This document shows, piece after piece, positions 8,011 to 15,100 of a DNA stretch of 64,000 nt. Below the pieces are notes generated by a model. That model did not search any database. It saw only the letters and a list, made by a program, of their open reading frames with translations, and had not been told where the DNA came from. The first letter of the stretch is position 1, and each line of letters begins with the position of its first letter. Origin of the DNA: Cyanobium gracile_A (GTDB lineage Bacteria; Cyanobacteriota; Cyanobacteriia; PCC-6307; Cyanobiaceae). The translations under genes were made by a program, and so were the position numbers. The DNA lies in the NCBI RefSeq assembly GCF_034931305.1, contig NZ_JAYGHY010000008.1, forward strand, positions 22,515-86,514, read 5' to 3'.

Positions 8011-8117
8011 GGCCGGTCTGTCTCAGAGAATCTAGTAGGTGGTTGGATAGTTCGCCTCCCGATCGCGAGCTTAGCGTTGCTCCGAGCAAACACGGCAACC
8101 AGCAAGAGGTAAGTGCC

Positions 8118-8203
8118 GCCCAACGCCAAGATCAGCGGCTGGGAAATGATCTCTGCAATGACCGGCTGGCCTTGCCCCGGCCCGCTGAATCTTGATGTTA
8201 TGC
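8118..8203 (-). repeat. attC site between DUF6602 and DUF4287 cassettes
   Basis: Core ends GCCCAAC (8118-8124) and GTTATGC (8197-8203). Inner arms AAGATCAGCGG and CCGCTGAATCTT pair perfectly apart from one extrahelical A. 86 bases. This is the clearest attC hairpin of the array. Confidence 0.87.
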
Positions 8204-8205
8204 AT

Positions 8206-8886
8206 TCAGTCTACATAGTTCAGAAGCAATGGACGAGATCTAGTCGCTTGAACTCTTTCATACACAGATGAAATGCCATCGATTAGACCCGCGACCTCTG
8301 AGTATGTATCAGTCGGAGGCGTATGATGCCAACCTTGTGGTGTCCAGAACCACCGGCCTTGACCAACCACACAGATTTCACGAATACTAGGATCACTTGT
8401 GCCGATTAGCTCTTGATACCTATGCAGGTCAGTCTTTTGAACCAGATCAGTTTCAAAGGCAAATAGACATGGGATGACATGCTCTGGCGTAGTTTCTCCT
8501 GGCGTGTGTCGCAGCTTTTCTAAGCGAGCCGCTTTTTCGTGAGTCTTTTCGAGCTCAGTAGCATTGAGCCTGCTCTTTACTTCAATCGTGAACAGTGTCG
8601 ATTCAAGTGGGAATAGCCCTGATTCCTCATCAATGAGGATGCACGGCAGACTGGCACGATTAAAGATTACTATATCCTGTTCTGTTGACTGATCATCATA
8701 GGCAGAAATTACTATTCCATGGCCTACGCCAATCGATGGCGGAAGAAAGGGCCTCAACAATGATCTTACAAGAACTTCGCGAAGTGCACCTTTAAGGCCT
8801 GAATGATCGACTTGACCCAACGCCTTGGCCGAAGCCACCGCACCTGCAACCTTGGCACCAAATAGATCACGAAATGCTTGGTTCAA
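8206..8886 (-). CDS. DUF6602 family, PD-(D/E)XK nuclease-like protein
   Basis: 226 residues if translation begins at TTG 8886, which has a GGAGGT ribosome site six bases upstream; no ATG fits better. The pattern GVGHGIVISAYDDQSTEQDI (D71), then ESTLFTIEVKSRL (E102-x-K104) matches the D...ExK active site of PD-(D/E)XK nucleases, and the whole resembles DUF6602, predicted as restriction-like. It is the first cassette in the transcription direction: the ribosome site lies just inside the G/TT recombination point of the boundary at 8905-8911. Nuclease activity is inferred from the motif. Confidence 0.72.
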   Translation of the reverse strand: MNQAFRDLFGAKVAGAVASAKALGQVDHSGLKGALREVLVRSLLRPFLPPSIGVGHGIVISAYDDQSTEQDIVIFNRASLPCILIDEESGLFPLESTLFTIEVKSRLNATELEKTHEKAARLEKLRHTPGETTPEHVIPCLFAFETDLVQKTDLHRYQELIGTSDPSIREICVVGQGRWFWTPQGWHHTPPTDTYSEVAGLIDGISSVYERVQATRSRPLLLNYVD

Positions 8887-8904
8887 ATGATTACCTCCGT
8901 AAAT

Positions 8905-8925
8905 GCATAACAACTCATTAGACGG
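8905..8925 (-). repeat. Upstream cassette boundary (half attC or attI-like)
   Basis: GCATAAC at 8905-8911 reads GTTATGC in the gene direction and matches the R box expected for this cassette, whose own attC has the complementary GCATAAC at its other end. The adjoining CTAATGAGTT resembles the 3' arm of an attC, but no partner arm or second core is found upstream, so the site seems truncated. Confidence 0.5.
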
Positions 8926-8957
8926 TTCAGAGAACCACTCCTCCCATGTGCTCCCTT

Positions 8958-9072
8958 TCCGATAACCACCTGACGCGCAGCAGGGAGGATGACTTGAAAT
9001 CCCGATGCTGCACAGCCTTCCGAGAGCAACTTCCGCGTTCTAGCAGTGGTTCACGGATCCGATAACCACCTG
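8958..9072. repeat. 15-base direct repeat, 100 bases apart
   Basis: TCCGATAACCACCTG occurs at 8958-8972 and again at 9058-9072 in the non-coding stretch between the cassette array and the MFS gene. Spacing is exactly 100 bases. It may mark an insertion or recombination edge of the array. Nothing else is seen in 8926-9146. Confidence 0.7.
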
Positions 9073-9146
9073 TAGCCACCGATACGCAAGTCTTGCCAGC
9101 CCGCCCATCTTGAGCAGTTCAAGACCCGCAAAGAGATCCAGCCCGC

Positions 9147-10277
9147 TCATCCCCGCGCACTGCGCAAGGCAAACGGCACAGTGAGCAGCAGGCTCCCCCC
9201 AGCGACCACGAACATCCCCGGCAGGGAGATGTCGATCAGCACCCCCGAGAGGGCCTGGGACAGGGGATCGAAGGCGACGCCGGCCAGCATGGCCAGGGCC
9301 ATCACCCGGCCCTGCAGGGGTGCCGGGGTCTCCCGCTGCAACCAGGCCGTGGCCAGCACCCCCACCAGGCCGCCGCCGATCCCCATCGCCGCCAGCAGGG
9401 CGGCCGCCGTCCACCACTGGCCGGCCACCGCCAGCCCCAGCAGGCCCGCCCCCAGCCCGGCCGACAGCCAGCCCAGCGCGCCCCCCGGATGGGCGAGGGC
9501 GCCGAACCGGCCGGCCCACCAGACCCCCACCAGGGCGCCCACGCCGTAGGCGGCCTGGAGCCAGCCGTAGCTGGCGGCGCCACCGCCGAAGCGCAGCGTC
9601 ACCAGCTCCACCACGCCGATCACCACCGGGCCCAGCACGGCCAGGTTGATCATGGCGATCAGCGTCAGGCCCGTGCGGATCGCCCCGTGGCCCCAGGCGA
9701 AGGCGATCCCCTCCCGCAGGCCCTGCCCCAGGCCCCCCGTCGGGGCCGTGTCCGCCGCAGCCAGGCAAGGCCGCACCTGCACGAAGCAGCCCACGGCGAG
9801 CAGCAGCAGAGCGGTGTCGAAGGCCAGGGCCGCCGTCGCCCCGGCCACGGCCAGGGACAACCCCGCAAGAGCCGGGCCGGCCACGTTGCTGATCTGCTCG
9901 CTGCCCTGGAGCCAGGCGTGGGCCCTGCCGAGATGGCGGTCCTCCAGCAGGCGGGGCAGCAGGGCCAGGGCTGCCGGGTAGAGGCAGGCCTCCGCCGCCC
10001 CGAACACGGCCGCCAGCACCAGCACCGGGCCCAGGTTGAGGGCGTCGCGGCTGGCCAGCAGGGTGAGCACCCCGGTGGCCGTCGCCAGGATCGTTCCGGC
10101 CCGCACCGCCAGCGTCCGGGGCGGATGGCGGTCGCTGAGCACGCCGCCCAGCAGCATCAGCCAGGTGACGGCGACGAACCAGAACTGGACGCCGGCGAAC
10201 AGCAGGGTCTGGCCCAGCCAGAGCCAGCGGAAGCCCGGCCGCCGCAGCAGGGAGCCGCTCACGGCCTTGCCGCTCAC
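9147..10277 (-). CDS. Major facilitator superfamily transporter
   Basis: 376 residues from GTG 10277, whose GTGA overlaps the stop of the upstream Coq4-like gene. About 11-12 hydrophobic segments, with GGVLSDRHPPRTLAVRAG after the second segment as the conserved MFS loop (normally GxLaDRxGRR). The protein resembles the enterobactin-exporter/MFS_3-type drug exporters. It is the second gene of an operon divergent from a TetR regulator, the normal arrangement for regulated efflux. The substrate cannot be told. Confidence 0.8.
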   Translation of the reverse strand: MSGKAVSGSLLRRPGFRWLWLGQTLLFAGVQFWFVAVTWLMLLGGVLSDRHPPRTLAVRAGTILATATGVLTLLASRDALNLGPVLVLAAVFGAAEACLYPAALALLPRLLEDRHLGRAHAWLQGSEQISNVAGPALAGLSLAVAGATAALAFDTALLLLAVGCFVQVRPCLAAADTAPTGGLGQGLREGIAFAWGHGAIRTGLTLIAMINLAVLGPVVIGVVELVTLRFGGGAASYGWLQAAYGVGALVGVWWAGRFGALAHPGGALGWLSAGLGAGLLGLAVAGQWWTAAALLAAMGIGGGLVGVLATAWLQRETPAPLQGRVMALAMLAGVAFDPLSQALSGVLIDISLPGMFVVAGGSLLLTVPFALRSARG

Positions 10278-10993
10278 AGCTGCCCCACCCGCTCGGCGAA
10301 CGGCCGCAGCTGCAGCGCCTCGCGCCACTCGTGCAGCGGCCGCTCCCAGCCCTCCTCCCAGCGCTGGGCGAACAGGGGGCTGGCCTCCAGGCCCATCTGC
10401 AGCCCGGTGCGGATCGTCTCCACCAGCTCCGGCAGCAGCTCGGGGGCCCCGAGGGTGGCCGACAGCAGGGCCTGGGCCGTGAGCACGGCCCCCAGGGGGT
10501 AGGGGAACTGGGTGAGATGGAAGGCCTGCAGGCCGATCTCGCCCGTCACCGTGGTGTCGAAGCCGGTGATCACGTGCCAGAGGTCGTGGGTCTGGCTGAG
10601 CCGCAGCTCCACATAGGCCGCGTCGGTGTTCGGCGCCATGCCGGCGTGCAGGTTGGGGTCGTAGCCCAGCCGTGCCAGCGACGCCGCGTAGGCCTGGCCG
10701 AGGCTGCCTTCGGGCAGGGCGGCCAGCTGCTCCAGGTCGTGGGCCGGGGGGATCCAGCGCGCCTCGATCAGCGCAGCGCAGGCCGGATCGCGGCGCAGCT
10801 GCTCGGCCATCAGGGCATAGGAGGGCGTCTCCAGCAGGGCCTCGGCCAGGGCCCCCACCAGCTCGAGGTCGGTGTCGCCTCCGCTCATGGCCACGAAGGT
10901 GCCGAGGACCCGGAACAGCTGGGGTGGCAGCTCCGGGGCCTCGAACGACGCCGCGGTGGGGGCGGGATTGGGGCGGAAAACGGTGGTGGTCAT
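10274..10993 (-). CDS. Coq4 family protein
   Basis: 239 residues. The family signature HDxxHxxxG...E is present in QTHDLWHVITGFDTTVTGEI (His-Asp...His, then Glu), the metal-binding site of Coq4. In eukaryotes and some bacteria Coq4 acts in ubiquinone C1 decarboxylation and hydroxylation; cyanobacteria make plastoquinone, so here it may act on another prenylquinone or on an unrelated small aromatic. It is cotranscribed with an MFS exporter (four-base overlap) and lies opposite a TetR gene, suggesting an inducible detoxification pair. Confidence 0.8.
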   Translation of the reverse strand: MTTTVFRPNPAPTAASFEAPELPPQLFRVLGTFVAMSGGDTDLELVGALAEALLETPSYALMAEQLRRDPACAALIEARWIPPAHDLEQLAALPEGSLGQAYAASLARLGYDPNLHAGMAPNTDAAYVELRLSQTHDLWHVITGFDTTVTGEIGLQAFHLTQFPYPLGAVLTAQALLSATLGAPELLPELVETIRTGLQMGLEASPLFAQRWEEGWERPLHEWREALQLRPFAERVGQL

Positions 10994-11011
10994 CGGGATG
11001 GTCGCGAAAGA

Positions 11012-11030
11012 ACGTGAGCAGTCCTCACGT
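11012..11030. promoter_or_regulatory. Inverted repeat, candidate TetR operator
   Basis: ACGTGAG-CAGTC-CTCACGT is a perfect 7-base inverted repeat with a 5-base spacer, 18 bases upstream of the Coq4 start and 81 bases upstream of the TetR start. Size and position suit a TetR-family operator. A second inverted repeat, GCATCCC/GGGATGC, lies at 11045-11072. Confidence 0.55.
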
Positions 11031-11111
11031 CTAAGAAATTATGAGCATCCCTCGCCTTTGTCAATGGGATGCGAGGATCGCTCAGGTTTTCTGGAGGCGC
11101 CGCTTCCCGCC

Positions 11112-11774
11112 ATGGCCGACGCACCCGCCACCCCCGGCGAGCCCTCCCCCCTGCGCCGCCAGCCGCGTCAGGCCCGCAGCCAGGAGCGGGTGCGGCGGAT
11201 CCTGGCGGCGGCCGAGGAGCTGTTCGTGGCAGGAGGCGTCGGCAGCACCACCACCAACGCCATCGCCGCCAGAGCCGGGGTGCCGATCGGCTCCCTTTAC
11301 CAGTTCTTCCCCGACAAGGGGGCGATCCTGCGCAGCCTCGCCCAGCTCTACGCCGAGCAGCTGCACGAGCTGCTCACGGCCTTCTTCGACCAGGGGGACG
11401 GCCGCGGCCTCTCCCTGGAGGCCTCGATCACCGCCGCCGTGGCCCTCACCGATCGCTTCTTCCGCGACCACCCCGGCTACCCGGCCATCTTCCTGGATGT
11501 GCAGAGTGCCACCCCCGAGCTGCTGGCCATCGAAGAGGAGGCCGACGTCCGGCTGATCAACGACTGGAGCGGCCTGATCGTCGAAAAGGCCGCCGCCGAG
11601 GGCAGCCAGCTCAGCGACGAGGAGGGCCACCTGATCGCCTACGTGCTGGTCAAGACCGTCGGCCACCTGCTCTGGCTGGCGGCCACCCAGGAGCAGGGCC
11701 GCCGCGACAGGCTGGTGGCCGAATGCGGCGACCTGGCGATCGCCTACCTGCGCCGGCGGCTGGCGACGGGCTGA
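11112..11774 (+). CDS. TetR family transcriptional regulator
   Basis: 220 residues from ATG 11112. Residues about 20-65 form the TetR helix-turn-helix (RRILAAAEELFVAGGVGSTT, TNAIAARAGVPIGSLYQFFP, DKGAILRSLA). The C-terminal half is helical, as expected for a ligand-binding and dimerisation domain. It is divergent from the Coq4-MFS operon with a 118-base shared control region, so it most likely represses that operon and itself. Its stop abuts the stop of the aldo/keto reductase gene with no intervening base (TGATCA). Confidence 0.92.
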   Translation: MADAPATPGEPSPLRRQPRQARSQERVRRILAAAEELFVAGGVGSTTTNAIAARAGVPIGSLYQFFPDKGAILRSLAQLYAEQLHELLTAFFDQGDGRGLSLEASITAAVALTDRFFRDHPGYPAIFLDVQSATPELLAIEEEADVRLINDWSGLIVEKAAAEGSQLSDEEGHLIAYVLVKTVGHLLWLAATQEQGRRDRLVAECGDLAIAYLRRRLATG

Positions 11775-12725
11775 TCAGGCCCAGAGCGTTTCCAGGGTGT
11801 AGGGGCCGCCGGGCTTCACCCAGAAGGAGCCGTCGATGAAGCGATGGCACCGGTCGAGGGCCTCAATCGCCTCCATGTCTTCGGGGGCCAGCTCGGCCTC
11901 GGCGGCGGCGAGGTTCTCGGCCAGGCGCGCTGGCGACACCGACTTGGGGATCACGGCGGTGCCGCGTTGCAGGGCCCAGCCGAGCACCACCTGGGCCGGG
12001 GTGAGGCCCCGGCGGGTGGCGATCGCCGTGATGGTGGGGTCCTCCAGCAGCACCGGCTGACCCGGGGGGCGCATCTGGGGGGGCAGGCCCGGGGTGCCCA
12101 GGGGCGAATAGCCCGTGAGGTGGACGCCGTGGGCCTCGCAGAAGGCGAACAGCCCCTTCTGCTGCAGATAGGGATGCAGCTCCACCTGGTTCATGGCCGG
12201 CCGGATGCGCGCCTGCCCCAGCAGGCTGTAGAGGGTGGCCATGCCGAAGTTGCTGACACCGATGTGGCGGCACAGGCCCCCGTCCACGGCCGCTTCCATC
12301 GCCGCCCAGGTGGCCGCGATCGGCAGGGTCTCCAGCGACACCAGATCCGCGGCGCTCTCGGGCATCACCACGCCCGGCCGGAAGGCCACGGGCCAGTGGA
12401 TCAGATACAGATCGAGGTGGTCGAGCTGCAGATCGGCCAGGGTGCGCTCCAGCGCCGGGCCCACGTCCTCGGCGGCATGGGCGTTGTTCCAGAGCTTGGA
12501 GGTGATCCAGAGCTCGTCGCGCCGCACCAGGCCCGAGCGGATCGCCCCAGCCACGGCCTCGCCGATCTCCGCCTCGTTGCCATAGATGGCGGCACAGTCG
12601 ATGTGGCGGTAGCCCAGCTGCAGCGCCGCCGTCACCGCCGCCCCCACCTCGCCCGGAGGGGCGTTCCAGGTGCCCAGGCCGAGCATCGGCATCTCAGCGC
12701 CGTTGTCGAAGCGGAGTGTCTTCAT
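11775..12725 (-). CDS. Aldo/keto reductase
   Basis: 316 residues from ATG 12725 (MKTLRFDNGAEMPMLGLGTW is the typical start). The AKR catalytic tetrad is present: Asp in HIDCAAIYGNE, Tyr in AAIYGNE, Lys in WITSKLWN and His in YLIHWP; the C-terminal NADPH-binding signature IPKSVSPARLAENL is also seen. These enzymes reduce aldehydes and ketones with NADPH in a TIM barrel. The physiological substrate is not predictable. It could be cotranscribed with the two membrane-protein genes upstream. Confidence 0.93.
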   Translation of the reverse strand: MKTLRFDNGAEMPMLGLGTWNAPPGEVGAAVTAALQLGYRHIDCAAIYGNEAEIGEAVAGAIRSGLVRRDELWITSKLWNNAHAAEDVGPALERTLADLQLDHLDLYLIHWPVAFRPGVVMPESAADLVSLETLPIAATWAAMEAAVDGGLCRHIGVSNFGMATLYSLLGQARIRPAMNQVELHPYLQQKGLFAFCEAHGVHLTGYSPLGTPGLPPQMRPPGQPVLLEDPTITAIATRRGLTPAQVVLGWALQRGTAVIPKSVSPARLAENLAAAEAELAPEDMEAIEALDRCHRFIDGSFWVKPGGPYTLETLWA

Positions 12726-12747
12726 GGCGGGGAACCCCAGTGGATCG

Positions 12748-13311
12748 TCACTCCACCCTGGCCTTGGCACGGAAGTCAACCAAAGCGAAGCGCCGGGCCT
12801 CCGACTTCTGCGATTCGATCACCAGCTGCAGCCGTTCCCCCTGCCGTCCGGCTCGGTTTTCGACCACCTTGTCGACCTCCTGGCCCTGGCCATCGAGCAC
12901 GGCGAACGTCGCCTGGATGTCCCCGCAGGGGCGCTCCAGGCAGGCCACTTCCATCACGTCGATGAGCCCGCCGCCATAGAGGCGGGGCTTGCGGCAGATC
13001 CCCTGGCAGCGGCGGGTGAACACCCCCTGATCCGATTCCACCCAGCCATCGGCGAGCAGGTCCTGGCGGCTTTCGCCCCTGCCGCCGGCGGCCGGCTTCT
13101 CGGCCAGGGACGCCCGCAGGCCGGCCGCCATCCAGCCGGCGCCGAAGCCCAGCAGCACCAGCCCCACCATCAGCAGCCGCTGGAAGAACGGAAACCGGGA
13201 GGATCCCGAGGCCGGGGGCAGGGCCGGCGGGACCGGCTCCATCTCGACGATCAGGTCGTCAATGGTCTTCCCGCTCCCCGCGTTCCGCTCGGTCTTGCCG
13301 GTCCTTGCCAT
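12748..13311 (-). CDS. Single-pass membrane hypothetical protein
   Basis: 187 residues with one transmembrane segment at about 45-63 (FQRLLMVGLVLLGFGAGW). The part after the membrane carries paired cysteines (TRRCQGICRKP, EVACLERPCGDIQ), which suggests disulfides in a periplasmic domain. It overlaps the end of the preceding membrane-protein gene by 53 bases, so the two are very probably translated together. I do not recognise the family. Confidence 0.65.
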   Translation of the reverse strand: MARTGKTERNAGSGKTIDDLIVEMEPVPPALPPASGSSRFPFFQRLLMVGLVLLGFGAGWMAAGLRASLAEKPAAGGRGESRQDLLADGWVESDQGVFTRRCQGICRKPRLYGGGLIDVMEVACLERPCGDIQATFAVLDGQGQEVDKVVENRAGRQGERLQLVIESQKSEARRFALVDFRAKARVE

Positions 13312-13771
13312 CGTCGTAGGCCATCAGTGAACGGAACATCAGCCCGCCGCCGCTGCCGATCAGGGCGAACATCGTCAGCAGGTTCCAGAGCGAGGTGGGC
13401 TGGAAGCTCATGATCAGGGTCTGGAGCACGCCCACCGCCAGGGCCGCCACCGAGGCCAGCACCAGGAACCAGCCCCAGCGCTGGTTGCGCAGGGCGAACA
13501 GCAGACACACCCCGATCGTGAGCGGGATCAGCAGCAGGCCGAAACCGCCGCCCAGGCCCTGAGAGAGCCCGAAGCCGCCGCCCCAGCCGCCACCCCAGGC
13601 CGATCCGGCACCGCCCCAGCCACCCGCGAAGCGGCGGCCGTGACGGAGGCCCAGGCCCATGGGCACGGAGCTGACCATCACCTGGTTGAAGAACAGGAAA
13701 GCACCCATCGAAAAGAGCACCCCTCCCAGCAGGAAGCTGAAGAAGTCTCGGATCGGATCCCTCGAGGCCAT
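13259..13771 (-). CDS. Multi-pass membrane hypothetical protein
   Basis: 170 residues with four predicted membrane segments (about 8-30, 75-92, 96-112, 124-145) and a Gly/Trp-rich loop (GGWGGAGSAWGGGWGGGFG) between the first two. The C-terminus is short, charged and rich in Asp/Arg. It is encoded upstream of, and overlapping, the single-pass protein; together they may form a membrane complex. Family and function unknown. Confidence 0.65.
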   Translation of the reverse strand: MASRDPIRDFFSFLLGGVLFSMGAFLFFNQVMVSSVPMGLGLRHGRRFAGGWGGAGSAWGGGWGGGFGLSQGLGGGFGLLLIPLTIGVCLLFALRNQRWGWFLVLASVAALAVGVLQTLIMSFQPTSLWNLLTMFALIGSGGGLMFRSLMAYDDGKDRQDRAERGEREDH

Positions 13772-13831
13772 GCCCTCCCTGCCACCACGGTCATGGTGGC
13801 CAGGCCCACCGGGTTTGTCCGCCAGGAACGC

Positions 13832-14692
13832 TCAGTTGACCGGCCGGCAACCCTCGAACCACATGACGTGGCGGGCATGGTCGTAATCCTTGTACTGGCC
13901 CGTCAGCTGGATGCCCTGGCCGGTCCTCAGGGAGAGGGCGTAGGCGCCCTGGCCCTTGGCGGCCAGACAACTGATCTGGGTCAGGAAGCGGAACTTGCCG
14001 AACCTGATGGCCAGATCGTTGGTGGAATTGGGAATCTCGTACGCAATGCGATAGGCACCGCCATCCTTGGCGACGTGGGCCACCCGACCCTTGATCGTGA
14101 AGGTTTTGCCCTGGTAGCGGGTGGGAATCGAAGCGGCGTTGGTGTCGGCTTCCTGGGAGATCTGCTGGGACAGCACCAGGGCATCAATCACCACCGGGCC
14201 CGCCGATGACACGGCCCCCTGGCTGCGCTCCGCTGCGGCGATGCCTTCGGGGCCACCCTTCAAGGAGCCCAACATGGCGCACAGCTCGGTGCGGGCACCA
14301 TTGGCACCGGCCGACATGCCAGCCGGGAGCTTGGCCTCCAGCTTGACCGTGGCGGCTCCCGCCGCCGACTCGGCTGTGGCGATGATCGGGAACGGCCGGG
14401 CGGAGCCCGATCGGGGCTGCTCCAGCAGCATGCTGCCGTCGTCAGCCTCTTCGCTGAGGATGTCGTAACCCCTGGTGGCCGCGATGCCGCGCAGCTGGCG
14501 AATCGCCGTGGCCGGGGTCAACTCCTCCACGGTCACCACGGCGGTGAACCGAATACCGGAAAGGGGGTTGCCACGTGTCGCGAAAGCCTCTTCACAGCTG
14601 GCCCCCCTGGCAACGGAGGGCAGCCCCAGGACGACAGCAAAAACCGCCAGGGGAAGCGCAAGCCGAAGGACAGGCATGAACAGCTGGCGCAT
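13832..14692 (-). CDS. Secreted protein with tRNA_anti-like OB domain
   Basis: 286 residues from ATG 14692 (ATG 14677 is possible). The N-terminus is a signal peptide ending at ARGA/SCEEA. The C-terminal portion, beginning at about residue 180 (VVIDALVLSQQISQEADTNA, RYQGKTFTIKGRVAHVAKDG), resembles the tRNA_anti-like OB-fold domain (YDLF, KYKGKxV.VTGxV) found in exported bacterial proteins. The middle region is beta-rich (MLLEQPRSGSARPFPIIATA). Probably periplasmic; function unknown. Confidence 0.65.
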   Translation of the reverse strand: MRQLFMPVLRLALPLAVFAVVLGLPSVARGASCEEAFATRGNPLSGIRFTAVVTVEELTPATAIRQLRGIAATRGYDILSEEADDGSMLLEQPRSGSARPFPIIATAESAAGAATVKLEAKLPAGMSAGANGARTELCAMLGSLKGGPEGIAAAERSQGAVSSAGPVVIDALVLSQQISQEADTNAASIPTRYQGKTFTIKGRVAHVAKDGGAYRIAYEIPNSTNDLAIRFGKFRFLTQISCLAAKGQGAYALSLRTGQGIQLTGQYKDYDHARHVMWFEGCRPVN

Positions 14693-14725
14693 GGGCTCAC
14701 AGATGGGGACTCTACCAACGGCCAC

Positions 14726-15100
14726 AGGAGAGGCCCGGCGTCCGCAACAGGGCCTGGACTGTGAATGGATTGAACGCAGGATTCAGGCAGATCGAAGTGA
14801 GGCAGCCGCTCGAAGTTAGACAGTGGGCCATTCGAATGACCGGATGATCCTGGTAAGGCGCCGAAATCATGGGCTGTTCAGACGAATCCGTTGAGCTGAT
14901 GAATCGACGTCCAGGGCATGGAGGGCGTCGCATTGCTGAAGCCAGGGCATCGAAGCCATTCGATCATTGATCTCGATCTGCATCGATAGCAGGCCGTGGA
15001 GCCTGCGCATCTCGCAGGATGAAGGCTTCGATCCCTTGGTTCCTCAGCAGATTCGGCCTTGTCAGCTCAGTAGGATCAATGACGACACCCGCCGCGGTCG
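14726..15100. other. Intergenic stretch without recognised content
   Basis: 375 bases between two minus-strand genes. I find no credible coding frame, tRNA-like fold or strong hairpin. The part next to 15100 is merely the tail after a Trp-ending open frame. Confidence 0.6.

Larger units (their letters stand above)
2548..8925 (-). mobile_element. CALIN: integron gene-cassette array without integrase
   Basis: Seven genes from unrelated families lie on one strand, with base composition visibly poorer in GC than both flanks. Between successive genes sit 84-135 base sequences whose ends match RYYYAAC...GTTRRRY (or close variants) and whose inner arms pair imperfectly with one extrahelical base, the hallmark of attC sites. 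Cassettes in transcription order: DUF6602, DUF4287, CxxC/HNH-like, DUF4062, EEP nuclease, then DUF262 + HEPN. No integrase gene or attI is visible. The left boundary (after the HEPN gene) and the upstream boundary (a half attC at 8905-8925) are inferred. Confidence 0.82.

Noticed and set aside
7990..8047. A sixth, 58-base attC ending in GTTGGAT
   Set aside because: The end boxes fit but the inner arms pair poorly, so only a half-site is listed.
8926..10277. Integron integrase near the cassette array
   Set aside because: The adjacent gene upstream is an MFS transporter; no tyrosine recombinase motif is visible anywhere in the window.
9489..10502. Plus-strand open frames opposite the MFS and Coq4 genes
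   Set aside because: Low-complexity antisense shadows of recognisable genes.
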